64,000 nucleotides of DNA. Source: Massariosphaeria phaeospora (lineage: Eukaryota; Ascomycota; Dothideomycetes; Pleosporales). The stretch covers positions 1,059,001 through 1,123,000 of the forward strand of contig JAADJZ010000005.1 in assembly GCA_011032825.1 (NCBI GenBank). Direction: 5' to 3'. Below are positions 45,417 through 57,390 of the stretch, in pieces; positions within the stretch are counted from its first letter, which is position 1; the number at the start of each line of letters is the position of its first letter. The translations under genes were made by a program, and so were the position numbers. The notes under the pieces are model-generated. The model was not told where the DNA came from. It saw only the letters and a program-made list of their open reading frames with translations, and did no database searches.

Positions 45417-46922
45417 TCTAGTTTTAAAAGCTATTAACTATTTTTTGCTTTTTTGCAATTTTAATGCGATAGTATCTATTTTGTACGTTAAGTTTTGTAA
45501 TTTATTTTACTTTTTAAAGTTAATTTATAAGCTTTTAAATAAGTGGTAGTAAGTATTTGTTTTTTTGTATAACGTTGTTAAGCTGTTAATAGTCTACGCA
45601 TAGTTTTAATTTTCTATTTTTTTTTAGTACAAACAATATTAGTAAAGCTATTAAGCTTTTGCTTAGTTGTATATATTCTCGCTAGATATTTTTTTAGTTT
45701 TTTTTTGCTAGTCGTAAGTTAGAGAATATATTAAGTTTTAGTCGCAGTTTTGTTCTTTCTTTAAGAATAATTTTTTAATTTTATTTTTAGTAGTTTGCTA
45801 AGTTGTGCTTTTTGTTTTTTTTAAAAAACTTTTAAAACTCTGTTTATTATTTAGTAAAGAGGTTTTTAAACTTTTATTTTTATTTTTTAAAAAAGTTAAA
45901 TTGTAGTTTGTTTACTTTTAAAAGCGCAACTTATGGTATCTATATAACGCTTATTTGCTAAAAGTTTTTTTTACAAATTCTCGCAATTTTGTAAAGTAAA
46001 ATTTAGCTAATTCTTTTGTTCTTAAGTGAGTTTTAAATTGCTAGGTTGTTTTGTTGTACTATAGCAACTTTGTTTCTAAACTTTTAGCAACGTATTGTTT
46101 TGTTTTTCTAATTAATATCTAAGTTGTGCTTTTGTAGCTAGTTGTACCTAATATACATATTAGAACTTTTAAAGTTTATAATATTAATACACTGTTAGTG
46201 TTTAATGCTTGCAACTTTTAATTTAATTTTCAAGTTTTTAAGTTGATTAAACTACTTCTATATTCTAGTAATTGTCTATTAGCTAATACTATTTGTATTA
46301 GTTAATTCTTAACTTTGTAAAGTATCTTGTTCTTTTTTATTTATTCTAGAGAAACTAATGTTTAGGCAGCTTTGCTATTAAGTAGTGCAATAAGCTTTTA
46401 GCTTGCAACTTTTGCTTTTACTTTTATGTAGTTTTATTTTAGTTGCGTTTTTTATACGCTTTGTACGGTTGTGCTAAGAGCACTTTTACTAGCTTAACTA
46501 TAAGTCTAGTAGCCTACTAGTTTTTTGCTAGAAAAGCTTTTAAAGCTTATTTTTTTAGAATATTTTATTGCTCGTAGTAGTTGCATTTGTTAGCGAAGTA
46601 TTTTTATAGCTTTAAAAACTTGTTGTAGTTTTAGTTTTTGAAATTTTATTTTATTGCATTTTTTTATAGCTTATAAATAGTACATTCTGTAGTGCAAAAA
46701 AGCTAATGTGCTTTTTTACACGTATCGTAGTTTTTTGCGCATAATTTATTATTATATTTTAAGTAGTTTTTGTTTTTTAAACTTATAGGCTACTACTTTG
46801 TAATATGCTTACATAACTAGTGTATTTAATACTTTTTATTATTATACTACGCTTATTTGTAGCTGCTACTATAGTTTTTTAACTAATTATAATAGTTGTA
46901 TACGTAACATTTTGTTACTGTA
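45417..46922 (-). mobile_element. Ty3/Gypsy element G1, protease and early RT segment
   Basis: Reverse-strand translation near 45,600 gives NRKLKLCVDYQQLNN and YYRIKIAKK, from the RT motif LRLCVDYRxLN and YHRIRI. More 5' coding-like sequence runs to the junction with the element inserted at 46,923. Stops are frequent. Confidence 0.75.
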
Positions 46923-48769
46923 TAACGTAGTTTACTATCGAGTTAGCAGCTCTATTAAGTTAGCAGCTCTACTCTACTAACACGCTTGCGCAGCAACGCT
47001 GCGCAATACTACAACAATTCTTTTTACTATACACTACAGTAGATTATACTTTAAATTCTTTGCTATTATTTACATTCTCTATTTTTACTTTACAAATGCA
47101 AAAGTTGTGCTTAACCTTGCTGCAACAGCTACAGCGCTTTTTAGCGCGCACTTTCTTCGCAAGCGTCTCGCTTTTTTCACGACTACTACTCTTTTTTTTA
47201 GCAATTAAGTTAGACACTTTACTAACTATTAGCGTCTTTTTACTTGTATATACTGCCTTTTTTAGCTTTTGCACTTTGTAAGCTCTTTAATCGCGCTTTG
47301 CATACGCGCTTGTTTTTTCTGTAGCAACACTATATTATGCGCTATTTGCTACGCGCTTTTACTTAGCTATTGTACCTGCTCGTTAAAGAAGCTCGCTAAA
47401 GAACTTAAGCGCTTTTGCATTTTTTGTTGAATAAGCGTAGTTTAAGCTTTTAGCTCTTTAGCGTTGCGTAGCGTCTTTGCTTTTTACGCAGCGTTGTTGC
47501 GCCGTAGTAGAGTTAGCGTGCGCAACTTTACATCAAGCTTCAATAACACTGCATTTAGGTTAAATAAAACTAATCTAGCGCTTTTAAACCTTGCGCGAGC
47601 GTTTTTTTTAGTAAATGTATACTTGTAGGCAGCTTTAAAAGCTAGTAAAAAAGTTTTTTTGCTAATGTAGTAGATGTAGTTGCGCGCTAAAGCTAAAATG
47701 CTATTGCTATAAAAGCGCTTTAGCAGCGCGAAGTAAGCAACGTTAAAAAGCTGCAGCAAGTGCAATAAGTAAAATAGCATGCAAAAAGCAATAATCTTGT
47801 TCTTCTTGCAGTAGTTCTAGAAAGCAAGCGAGATATAGCTTTTGTAGCCGTTAATAATAAGCAGCTTGTACGCTTTTACAGATTTTGCATGCGTATTAAA
47901 GTGTTTAAGCTAAGCAAGCTCTAGATCGTTGCTCGTCTAGCTATTTAAACTAACTTAGATAACCTAGTTGCGTAGTATACCTAGCTTAAACTAGGTAGAG
48001 ATTAGAACTTTGCTAGCAAAGATAATAAAAAGTAAAATGCGCTTTCTCGTTGCGCTAACGGCTTGTATTAGAGTAGTCTACTCGCGATTGCTAGGCTGTA
48101 GTTTTTTTGCTTTTTTAAGCTTATCTAAGCTTGTTACTACAAGCTAAAACGTAATCTTGCCTATTAAAAAGCCTGTTTCGTCGAAGTTCTAGGTATTCTT
48201 ATTAAGGATACTATACTTCGCCTTTATTAATTGAACAAGCTCGAACTAGAGTAGTATAAGCGCTAGGTTTTTGCAGGCAGCTCGCTAGCAATTGTACAAA
48301 CAGCTCTATCGCGTTCGCAGCTTAAGAGTACGCTTAATAAACCTATTAACTTAGTTCTTGCTAGTAGAGTTGCTTTTGCAATTGCTTAGTAGTTTATTAG
48401 CTATATCTTGTATGTGTGCCTTTGAGAGTAGTACACTACGTAAACTCTCGTTAAGTATACGCTGTACAATTACTTTTTTCTTTAGCTTTGTTAAGCTTTT
48501 GCGGTTTGGCTCGCAGTTGCGTTAAGCGCGTTGTCTAGCGCATTAGTCTTAAATTGTTGTTTAAAAAACGTTGTAAATCTCTGCAGCGCGTTTTTTACTT
48601 AAAACTTAGTTTAATTGAATATTAGAGATAGCAAGGTAAATATCTTTTTTATTATAAAACTTTTGCACGTTGCGTTGTTAAGACATTACGCGTTGTTGCT
48701 GCGCAAGCGTGTTAGTAGAGTAGCGCTGCTAACTCAATAAAGCTGCTAACTCGATAGTAAACTACGTTA
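46923..48769 (-). mobile_element. Fot1/Pogo-like transposon, copy D (1.85 kb, least degraded)
   Basis: Long inverted repeats (about 75 bp) start TAACGTAGTTTACTATCGAG at both ends. The transposase on the reverse strand keeps two sizeable open stretches. At 47780-47484 it reads YYISKKTFLLAFKAAYKYTF and LDVKLRTLTLLRR. At 47274-47044 it reads a basic region with the knuckle CSCCSKVKHNFCIC. These match the C-terminal half of Fot1-type transposases. Fewer stops than in neighbours suggest later insertion or weaker RIP. Confidence 0.87.
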
Positions 48770-49795
48770 TTCGCTATTTTTAAGTAAAACGTATAATAGT
48801 AGTTTTAGCTATTGCTTAGCAAGAATTCTATTATTTGCGTAGCACGCACAGTTTTTTTCGCTGCACTAGTGCTAAAGTAAGTTTTTATAGCTATTTTGTT
48901 TTTTAAATTGTACTTTTTTTTTGTTAGCTTTTGCTGCGCTATTGCTGCGTTTGCAACTTTTTATTTTTATAGTTCTTCAATTTAATGCTTATAAAACTTA
49001 TTATTGCGATACTAAACAATGTAAGTTTTCTCGCTGCACATCTAGTATTTGTAATTCTATAATTATTCGTTAATTTCCTAGACTTGTAGAATAAATAGCT
49101 TTTTGCTATTTTTACTTATTATAGAGTTTTCTAAATTTTCTACTAAAACTTAATTGTTTTTAAGTTTTTTAGAAATTTTTAAATATAGTGTAGCGCTTTG
49201 TTGTAGTTAAACTATAGCAATAGTAACAGCTTGCGCGCTTGCTACTTGCTATTATGTTTCTAAGCAGTTTCTACAAAAGTGTTTTACTTTACTATATTAA
49301 AAACATGCTTTATTGTTGTAACGCTTTTAGCGTTTTTTTTAAATACTTTGTTCTAAAAGTGCTACTTTGTTAAAGTAGCGTTTTTTTTAGTAAACTGCTT
49401 TTGTAGTAGCTTGTTATTCTAAATTTGTTTAACGCTGTTAATATCTATTAGGTCGTAGTAATATGTTTTTTTAATCGTAGCTACTAAGCGTATGTATAGT
49501 TTAATAGTAAACTTGCGTTTTTACTATTATTGCTATAGTTAGTTATTAATTTGTACTATAGATTTAATTAACTCGTTAAGTTTTTTAAGTTTCTTGTTTT
49601 AACTAATTTTATTCTTTACGTGTTTTTTTAACTTTGCGTAGTAAAACTTGTATAAGCTGCGTTTTTCTACGTTGTCTACTTTAGCTTCAATTTTTTTTAA
49701 ATTTAATTGTGTATTTGCTTGTAGACTTTTTTTACTGCAGTAGTTTAAGTTTATTTATTGCTTATTATATTTTGTTTACTTTTTTGTAAATTACA
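48770..49795 (-). mobile_element. Ty3/Gypsy element G1, gag-like segment
   Basis: Reverse-strand translation is Lys/Gln/Asn-rich with a Cys pair near 49,235 (ASCYYCYSLT) resembling a mutated gag zinc knuckle. Placement as gag is by position upstream of protease/RT and by composition. Confidence 0.5.
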
Positions 49796-51648
49796 TAACG
49801 TAATCTACTACTAAGTAAAATACTTTACTAAGTAAAACAGTTTCTGCTAAGAACTTCTACTTTCTTATCAACGCAACATGTTTCAACAACAACACGCGCA
49901 ATTATCTAACTAAAAAAGCAAAATTCAGCTTGCTTTTTCTGCTTATAATAGCTAACAATTTCAAAGCTTTTAACGCGCTGCTAAGGCATTTGAAGTACTT
50001 TTTACAACACTTTTTTACTAACGCAAGAAAGTTACGCGTTGCTTTAAAACTTGCTACGCTTAACATAAGCTTACTGCGACTAAAGAGCAAACAATTGTTC
50101 AATATATTCTTAACTTTAATTTGCGAGAATTTGCGCTTCGGCTGTGCAAAGTAGTAGATATAGCTAATAAACTACTAGCTGTACGCGGTAGTAAGCTAGT
50201 TAGCAAGCACTAAGCTAAGCGCTTCGTAACGCGTTTAGCTAAGCTTAAAATAGCTTTTAATTGAGCAAAGAATAGGCAAAGAATACTGCAGAAAGATTCT
50301 GCGGTTATTAGCGCGTAGTTTAAGCTAGTAGAGAAAACCAAAGCTAAGTACGGCGTTTATAACGACAACGTGTACAACTTTAACAAAACTAGCTTCTAAA
50401 TAAGCGTTATTAGCTCTATAAAAGTTGTTACAAGTTTAGAGAAACGCGCTTGTTTTAAGCTAGTTTAGCTAGGTAACCGCAAGTAAGTTATAGTAATCCA
50501 AAGCATCTGCGCTACTAGGTACGCGATTTCGCTTTTTATTATCTGCAAAGAACGCGTTTATATCTTAGCGTAGTACAAAAAAGCTTTAATACTGCGCAAT
50601 TAAAAGCTCTTAGTTTCTAAAAACAGCTAGACTAACAACGCGCTTAGTTTAAAGTAGTTAAAGCACTTTAACGCGCATACAAAAGCGCGCTAGGTAAGAG
50701 CATACAAGCTACTTATACTTAACGAGCACAAAAGCTACTTTAACTAAAAGTTCAAAAACTATTGCTTTAAAAACAAGATTTTTACTTTTTGCATGCTACT
50801 TTACTCGTTGCATATTCTTTAGCTACTTAACGTAGTTTACTTTTTGCTGTTAAAGCGCAAGTACTTCTAGCGTGTTAGAAACTTAGCACGCTAGCGCGTT
50901 TTCTATATTAACAAAGAAAGCTTTTTGCTAGCTTTTAAAAACGCGTTTTTTGAAGTGTTTACAACAAAGAACTACAAGAAAGCGTTTAAAGTTTTAAAGC
51001 TAGTTTCTATTAACGCGTAGGTAGTTTTTAATTGTCTTAAAGTACAGCTGTGTACTTCGCTACTACTTTTTGCACTAAAAACGCCGTAGCAGTTAAAAAC
51101 ACTAAGCAATACGCACGAGTTTGAATTTTAGTTAAAGCTTGTACGCGAGTTTTTTACTCGATTACTTATTACAGCTTAAGCAAGCTTCTTTTAGCTTATA
51201 AAAAGTAGTAAGCTAATGCTGCACTAAAACGCGCTTCTTGCTGCTCGCAACAAAGAGCTTAAAAAGCAACTAGCAAAGATAACTAAGCAAAAATCGCGCA
51301 AAAGAAAGCAAATTTAGCAAAGTAGTACTATAGAGTATAAAAGTGCTGCAGCGCAAGTAGCTGCCAAAGCGTTTGCAAAGTCTTAGTAATTAAAGAAAAC
51401 TCGTAGTAGTAGTAATTAAAAACGAGCTTAACTAGCTCTACGGCGCTGTAGAAACTGCGGCAGAACTAGGCACAATGCGCAAACGTGCAAAAAAAATACA
51501 AAAGCATTTTTTAAATTAGATGCTAGCACGACGTACGTAGGCTTTTTGTTTAATAGCAATAAAATTAAAAATGCGTAACATAAGTTGGTTATGCCAAGGC
51601 TTTTTGTTTTACTTAGTAGAGTGTTCTACTTAGTAGTAGATTACGTTA
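49796..51648 (+). mobile_element. Fot1/Pogo-like transposon, copy A3 (1.85 kb)
   Basis: Inverted repeats start TAACGTAATCTACTACTAAG at both ends. Plus-strand translation shows most of a transposase: TATKEQTIVQYILNFNLREF, NDNVYNFNKTSF, KNYCFKNKIFTFCM, FYINKESFLLAFKNAFF. It ends with the knuckle CRNCGRTRHNAQTC and a Ser/Thr-rich end. Stops fall where Trp or Gln is expected (NRK.VIVIQ, LK.LKHF). Confidence 0.87.
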
Positions 51649-52262
51649 AAGCTTTTTTTAAACAATTTTTAACTTGCGAAAATGCGTTGCGTGTTTTGCT
51701 TTATTTTTTGCTTGTTGTTGCAGTTAACGTAATTGTCTGCGTATAGCTAAAACTATTCTACTACGTTGTCTTTTATATGCATTTTAGCTACAAAGATTTT
51801 GTTTTATATTGTTAAAAAGCTTATTGCATAATATTTGCAGTAGAGGTTAATATTCGTAAAAAATAATTGTAACGTTTTTTTTTCTTTTACTATACTTTTC
51901 TAGAAACGGTGCTTTTGCAGCACTACTAGTTTCTTAACTTTTTAAAATTGCAACTATTTTTAATAGTTCGCTAATTTGCTTGCTTATTTGTTATATGTAG
52001 TTAGCTTGCTTTGCTAACACCGTTGCTATAGTACATGCTAGTGCTTTAGCGCTGCTACTACTTAAGCTTGCTAAAGTTATTATATTATTTTAGTTCTTAA
52101 CTTAAAGTAGTTAAAGTGTTATTAAAAGTGTTCTTTTACCGAAAGTACTTGCTTGAAAATTCTGCTTAAAAAATTGTTCTGTATTCGAAAAGCTTAATAA
52201 CAACCAAAAAAAACTATTTAATTTTATATTAAATAGAATAACAAATTACACAACTTGTTGCT
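51649..52262 (-). mobile_element. AT-rich remnant, probably the 5' end of Ty3/Gypsy element G1
   Basis: These 614 bp continue the Lys/Gln-rich reverse-strand sequence across the A3 insertion. No long terminal repeat boundary could be fixed. The assignment is inference from contiguity. Confidence 0.4.
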
Positions 52263-52687
52263 TAACTGTACCTTACGAGTTCGCCGCCCACACGGGTTCG
52301 CCGCCCACCGAATTTTACTAAGGAAAATCAATAATCTAGAGCTTAATAACTCTTAACCTGCTTAATAAAATTCTCTAAAAATTTTACTACTAAGCTGCAT
52401 CTATATAAACTTTTAGATTCCTAGATTACTAAGCTACAACTTTAGTATTTAGAAAGTTATTAAAGAAAAGCTTAAATTATCCGTGCGCTCTAAGCTATCT
52501 ACTCTTCTAGACTAGCTAGAGCTTAGTAATCTTAGAACTAGAATGTTTATATATACAGAAATAATATGTTAAATTTTTAGAGAATTTTATTAAGTAGGTT
52601 AAGAGTTATTAAGCTCTAGATTATTGATTTTCCTTAGTAAAATTCGGTGGGCGGCGAACCCGTGTGGGCGGCGAACTCGTAACGTTA
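52263..52687. mobile_element. 425-bp MITE E with ~115-bp GC-rich inverted repeats
   Basis: The two ends are reverse complements over about 115 bp, including TTACGAGTTCGCCGCCCACA near each end. The termini resemble those of the family-B Fot1-like copies (TAACGTACCTTACGG...GCCGCCCACA). There is no coding capacity. Its GC-rich, CpA-containing ends are intact, unlike the surrounding sequence. Confidence 0.85.
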
Positions 52688-53899
52688 TAGATTTAATCTA
52701 TGTATAAAATATACTTAGAAAAGTTAACTACAAAAAATTTAAATTGAAAAAGAAATTCTACTAACGTTAATTTATATAGTTCTATAATTCTTTGCTAAAA
52801 GCACTTTACTTAGTTTGCTTAGTATGCTTAGTACTAAGCGCGCTAATCTTACTAAGCAACTTCTACTTAGTTTGCTTAGTACTAAAACTACTAAGCGTGC
52901 TAAGCACGTTACGTAATTTCTGCTAACTTAACTTTGCTTTACGCATTGTTGTACTTTTGTTTTGCGCACTAGCAAGCTTGAACAGCTTTCTTGCGTCGTT
53001 GCTTAGTTTACAATACCTAGTATTATTTCTATTCGTAACATTATTGTGTTACGCTGCGCTAAGCGAGTACGTTAGTTGCTACGCGCTTATAGTACTTGCT
53101 ACTATAGTTTCTAATTATAAGCAGTAATTACTTGTATTTGTTAGCAATTTTAGTAACTTTGCGAAGTTGTTTAGCAGCGAGCTTACTTCTAAAGCGAGCA
53201 AAGTTATTAACTTGCTACTATTGTACTATCTTGCAAGCGTTTTAAAAGTATATTAGTTTGCTTTTAACGTTAAGCGCTTGCTGTTTACAATAACAGCGCT
53301 TATTTTTAGCAGTAATTGCTGCTTCTATACGTTAAAGCTTTTGCTTTTAACTTTTAGCTATACAAGCAAGCGCAAAAACGCTTTGCTAGTATTTAATAAC
53401 GCTAGCTGCAACTTTGCGTAGAAAATGCTTACGCAGCACTACTTAAACAAAAAGCTTTTGCGTTTAAAGTTAACATACTGTTTTTAGCGTATGCTAGGCA
53501 GCGTTGCTAGGTGCTAAATTTTCTAGCTTTAGCATTACGTTTAATAGTTGCGCGTAGCGCACAAGCTACGCTTGCTAGAAATTAACTTTAACGCAGTTGT
53601 AGCGTTAAACGAGCGCTTAAAATAGCAATACTATATTCGTGCACTTAATGCTCGCGTTTAGTTAATGCTTACGTAATACTTTAATTGCGATTTTGAACAT
53701 AAAGCTGTATAGCTACATACAATTGCTATAAGTATATAATTTTATAGTACAATAGTAAATACAGTGCGCTTTATAGTTTAGCTTATTTAAATTTCTTTAG
53801 AAAATTAATAGAGCGACTACGGCGTGTAGTAAGCGCTAGAGTAGCTAATATAAGTACTAGCGCTGCAATAGAAGCTGCAGCAGCACTAACACGTTTTTA
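52688..53899. repeat. Unclassified AT-rich repeat remnant
   Basis: No gene or clear transposon motif was found. The stretch 52,800-52,920 repeats CTTAGTTTGCTTAGTA three times. Plus-strand translation from 52,940 to 53,900 is Leu-rich with Gln-type stops and may be a degraded transposase, but I cannot name the family. Confidence 0.4.
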
Positions 53900-55640
53900 G
53901 CGCTTGTTGTTATGTAAAAAAGCGCGTAAAGCTTTTTTCTTTTTTTTTTAAAATAATTGTATAGCTTTTTTAGCGTTGCGAGCTGCTTTTTAAAGCAGCC
54001 TACTTAGTAGCTTTGTTAGCTTTCTTTTTTTTTCGCTACTTTCGCTGCTTCTCGAGCTATACGCTTTTTTTTTGCGATTTTTTGCTTGTATAGCTTATTA
54101 GCCTATTGTAGTTCTTTTATCTTAGCTTTTTAAAGTTGCTGCTATTGTTTTTCTTATTAGGTTACTATTTCGCAATACTGCGCTTTTTTTATTTTGCGCA
54201 GCAACTAGAAAGTAGCTTTGCAGTAGTACTTCTACTATTGCTGCAAATTAAAAAGCTTACTTTTCTTGTTATAGCGTTTCTTAACCTGTAGAGCTTTTTT
54301 TAAGCTAGTAATTTTAGTGCGGAAAAGCTTATTTTGTATAGAAATATAGTAGAGCGAGCTGCGTAGTTTACAAGCGTTGTAAGTACTTTAATCTCGCACT
54401 AAAAAGCGTACAAAGCGGTTTATTTTGCGCTAATTCTTTGCGCTAAGCGCTAAAGTGGAGCTTTCGCAAAATAAAGCATTGTAAGCGAATTTTTTAAAAA
54501 TTACTACGCTGTTAAGCAGCGCTATTCTAGTGTACTTAAAAGCGCTAAGTATTGTTTTTTTTACAAAAGAAAAGCGCTAAGCTCGCTAGAAAAGCTTAAA
54601 GAAGTTGCTTTTTTTACTGCAAGCTAGCTTTAGGCGCGGTAAAAGTAATTTAATAGCTTTTTTGCGTACGCAGTAGAAAGAAGCTTGAAAAGCGCTATAT
54701 TAAGCAGCTCTAACGTTTAAGTAAAGTATAGTAAAAATACACATAGCAAAATTTTGTGTTAATCGTAGTAGTTAATAAAACTACTTGTTCCGTGCGAGCT
54801 ATAGCTGTTAAGAATAAGTAAGCGCTAGCTTAAGCGAGTTTTTGCTTTTGTTTTGCAATTAAAAACCTATTTAAGCTATGCTAAGCTAATATTATTATTC
54901 GTTTAACCTAATAGAAATAAAGTAATAAAAATCTAATGCTTGCTAGCTTGTATAGTATCTACCTAGCTTAATTGTATACTTTTGTTTGCACTTAAATATA
55001 TTAAGCTTAGTAGCAAAGCTAAGCTATCGGCGCATATACAAGCTAGAAAAGTTATTTAATAGCAATTGCTATTCTAAAGAAATTGCTTTAATTTCTTTGC
55101 TTTCTATATTGCTTTACTAAACACTTGTTTTAACCTACTTATAATACTAATTATGAAGCTGTTTTTATTTATATTGCACGTGTGCTAAGCGTTAACGTAA
55201 TATTTTTTAATTTTACGCTGTAGCAAGTTGAAGTACAGCTTGTACTTACTTGCAAACTTAGCTGCGTAGCAACTTCTAGTCTATTCTAGTTGCTTATTTT
55301 AATATAAAATAAACGTTGTTTCGGTTAATAAAGCGCGTAACCTAGGTTTCAAAAACCTCTCGTTTGGCTATATAAAAGGCGAAATTCTAAACTATATTTC
55401 TAGTAGGTAGCAAGTAACGCGCTAAGAGTTTTTCTATGTATTTTACAAGCTTTAAATTTTTGTGTAAAGTAAAGTTGCGTTGCTGTTGTGCTTTAACGTT
55501 TTGTAGCTTTGTAATGCTTTAGTGCTTTTAAGCAAGCGTACGTCGATTACAGCTATATTTTGCTGCAATTTCTGTATACTAAAAAAATTTACTAAGATTT
55601 AGCAACTCTAAAGCTGCAAGCGCTTTATTAATAAATAGCA
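53900..55640 (-). mobile_element. Pogo-type transposon relic F
   Basis: Reverse-strand translation from 55,630 gives INKALAALELLNLSKFF, YTEIAAKYSCNRRTLA, LVKYIEKLLARYLLPTR and IAKREVFETWVTRFINRN. That is an HTH plus CENP-B-like DNA-binding domain. It is followed by RLLILNSYSSH and YYDQHKILLCVFLLY, the DDE-domain motifs LILDGHxSH and CxxHxIxLxxxPxH. A Lys/Glu-rich coiled-coil-like tail extends to about 53,900. This family differs from the 1.85-kb group. Terminal repeats were not located. Confidence 0.75.
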
Positions 55641-56824
55641 TAACGTTATTTACTACTAAGCAGCGCACTCTACTAAGCAGCGCACTTTACTAAAATCGTA
55701 CTAAAAAACATAGTACATAGCACGATTATACTATATCATGCAAAATTATACTAAATAAACTAGTATTATTTAGTATTAGAATTACTAGAAGAAACTACTT
55801 TATAGGTTCGCGCATTATGCTTTGTTCTACTACAGCGTTTACAGCGTCGTTGTCGTAGTACTATACATACTACACTATTACTACTTAACTTTTTCGCAAC
55901 TATTTTTTACTTACTACTACTTTTTTTGTTAGCTAACTTGGCTTTAGCTTTTATTGTAAGTGTACTTTCTTTCTAGATGTACTTTAGTTTACGACTTTTA
56001 CGCTTAGTTGCAGCCTTAACAGTAGTGCAAAGCTAGGCAATTTCATTAACTATTAATGCGTATTTGTAAGCTACTACTAACGCGCTTTTTTTAAGCTTTC
56101 GCAGCGACTTAACAATAGAAGTTAGTAATAAGTTAACGCAAAACCTAACTCTACTTCGAATAAAAGTAGATTAAGCTTTAAACTTGCGCGCGTTGCTTGG
56201 TATTTGCGACTTCTAGATATTAGGTTACTAAAGTAGCTAATTAAGTGTACAAAAACGCATATTAAGTTTTAATATTATAGCATTTAAGTGTAGAACAAGC
56301 TTTGTACTTTTAAAAGCTTTTTAATGCCTTTTGCTGTAAACGTTTTAAAATAGGCAGTTTTAAACGTAGTAAAAAAGTTTAGTTTAGCAATGTAAGTAAC
56401 GAAGCGACGTGCTAAAACTATAATCTTAGTACTATATACGCGTTTTAACGGCGAAAAGCAGCTAACGTTAAAAAGCTATAGCAAGTGCAACTAGTGTAGA
56501 AGCATATACAAAGTAATAATTTTATATTTTATATAATAATTTTAAAAAGCAAGCGAGTTATAGCTTTTGTAGCTGTTTAAAATTAGTAGTTTACTACTCT
56601 TTATAGTACGCAACATAGTAAACGCGTTAAAGTACTTTAACTACGCGATTTTAAGCTTATTATTTGTTTAGCTATTTTTACTAATAGTAAGAACCTAGTT
56701 GCAAAGTATAAAGACATTTTTGTACTACGTAAAAATGTAAACTTTGCTAGCGTAAATAATAAAAAGTAGAATCGCTTACTTACTCGCGTAGATGCAACTA
56801 ATAATAGTAACTTACTTGCAATTA

Positions 56825-57147
56825 GAGTAGTAAATAAGTATAGGTTAAGTTAAAGTTGAGTTAGCTTACGTAAAACTCTAGTGCTAACTTAACCTATACC
56901 TACGCTAAAACGTTTCAGCGTAGGTATAGGTTAAGTTAGCACAGACCTCTACAATTCTATATTTTAATATATTTTCTCTTTATAAGTATAACAGCTAGTT
57001 ATAACAGGCTTATTAACCTAAAGGTAGTACCTATAACTCAACCTTAACCTACGCTTTGATTACTCTAACTCAACTTTAACTCTAGGTTTGTGCGACTCTA
57101 ACTCAACTTATACCCAACAATAGGTACTCTCTACCTATTCGCTAGCG
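56825..57147. mobile_element. 323-bp non-coding insertion H with 12-bp flanking direct repeats
   Basis: TACTTGCAATTA flanks it at 56813-56824 and 57148-57159. The insert contains a perfect 26-bp-stem hairpin and several copies of the words AACTTAACCTATACCTACG and CTAACTCAACTT. It looks largely unmutated by RIP. Confidence 0.65.
56881..56942. repeat. Perfect inverted repeat (26-bp stems, 10-nt loop)
   Basis: Stem arms 56881-56906 and 56917-56942 are exact reverse complements, starting GTGCTAACTTAACC and ending GGTTAAGTTAGCAC. The loop is AAAACGTTTC. Confidence 0.93.
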
Positions 57148-57390
57148 TACTTGCAATTACTTAGCTAAACTATCTTAGGCTTTTTACGTTTTTTTAAAGC
57201 TATAATAATAAGCTAAAAGCTTATAACGCTTATTATAAAGCTAGATTTGTTAAAGTTGAAAGTGGTTTTATTTAAAATGCTATGCTTTGCTTTTACGTTA
57301 GCTACAAGCTTAAACTGTAATAAGCGAATGCCTAATAGAATGCTTTAGCTGCTAGGCCTTAGTTAGAGCAATTTCGTACGAAATAGCTTC

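Larger units (their letters stand above)
55641..57390 (-). mobile_element. Fot1/Pogo-like transposon, copy G (5' truncated)
   Basis: The left end TAACGTTATTTACTACTAAG carries two copies of CTACTAAGCAGCGCACT. The C-terminal knuckle reads CKRCSRTKHNARTY near 55,845, the last Cys having become Tyr. The homologous transposase core runs to about 57,390, where Gypsy-like sequence starts. The HTH end and right terminal repeat are missing. A 323-bp insertion lies within it. Confidence 0.75.

Noticed and set aside
47060..47281. 73-codon plus-strand frame
   Set aside because: It is the antisense of the transposase tail and zinc knuckle in copy D.
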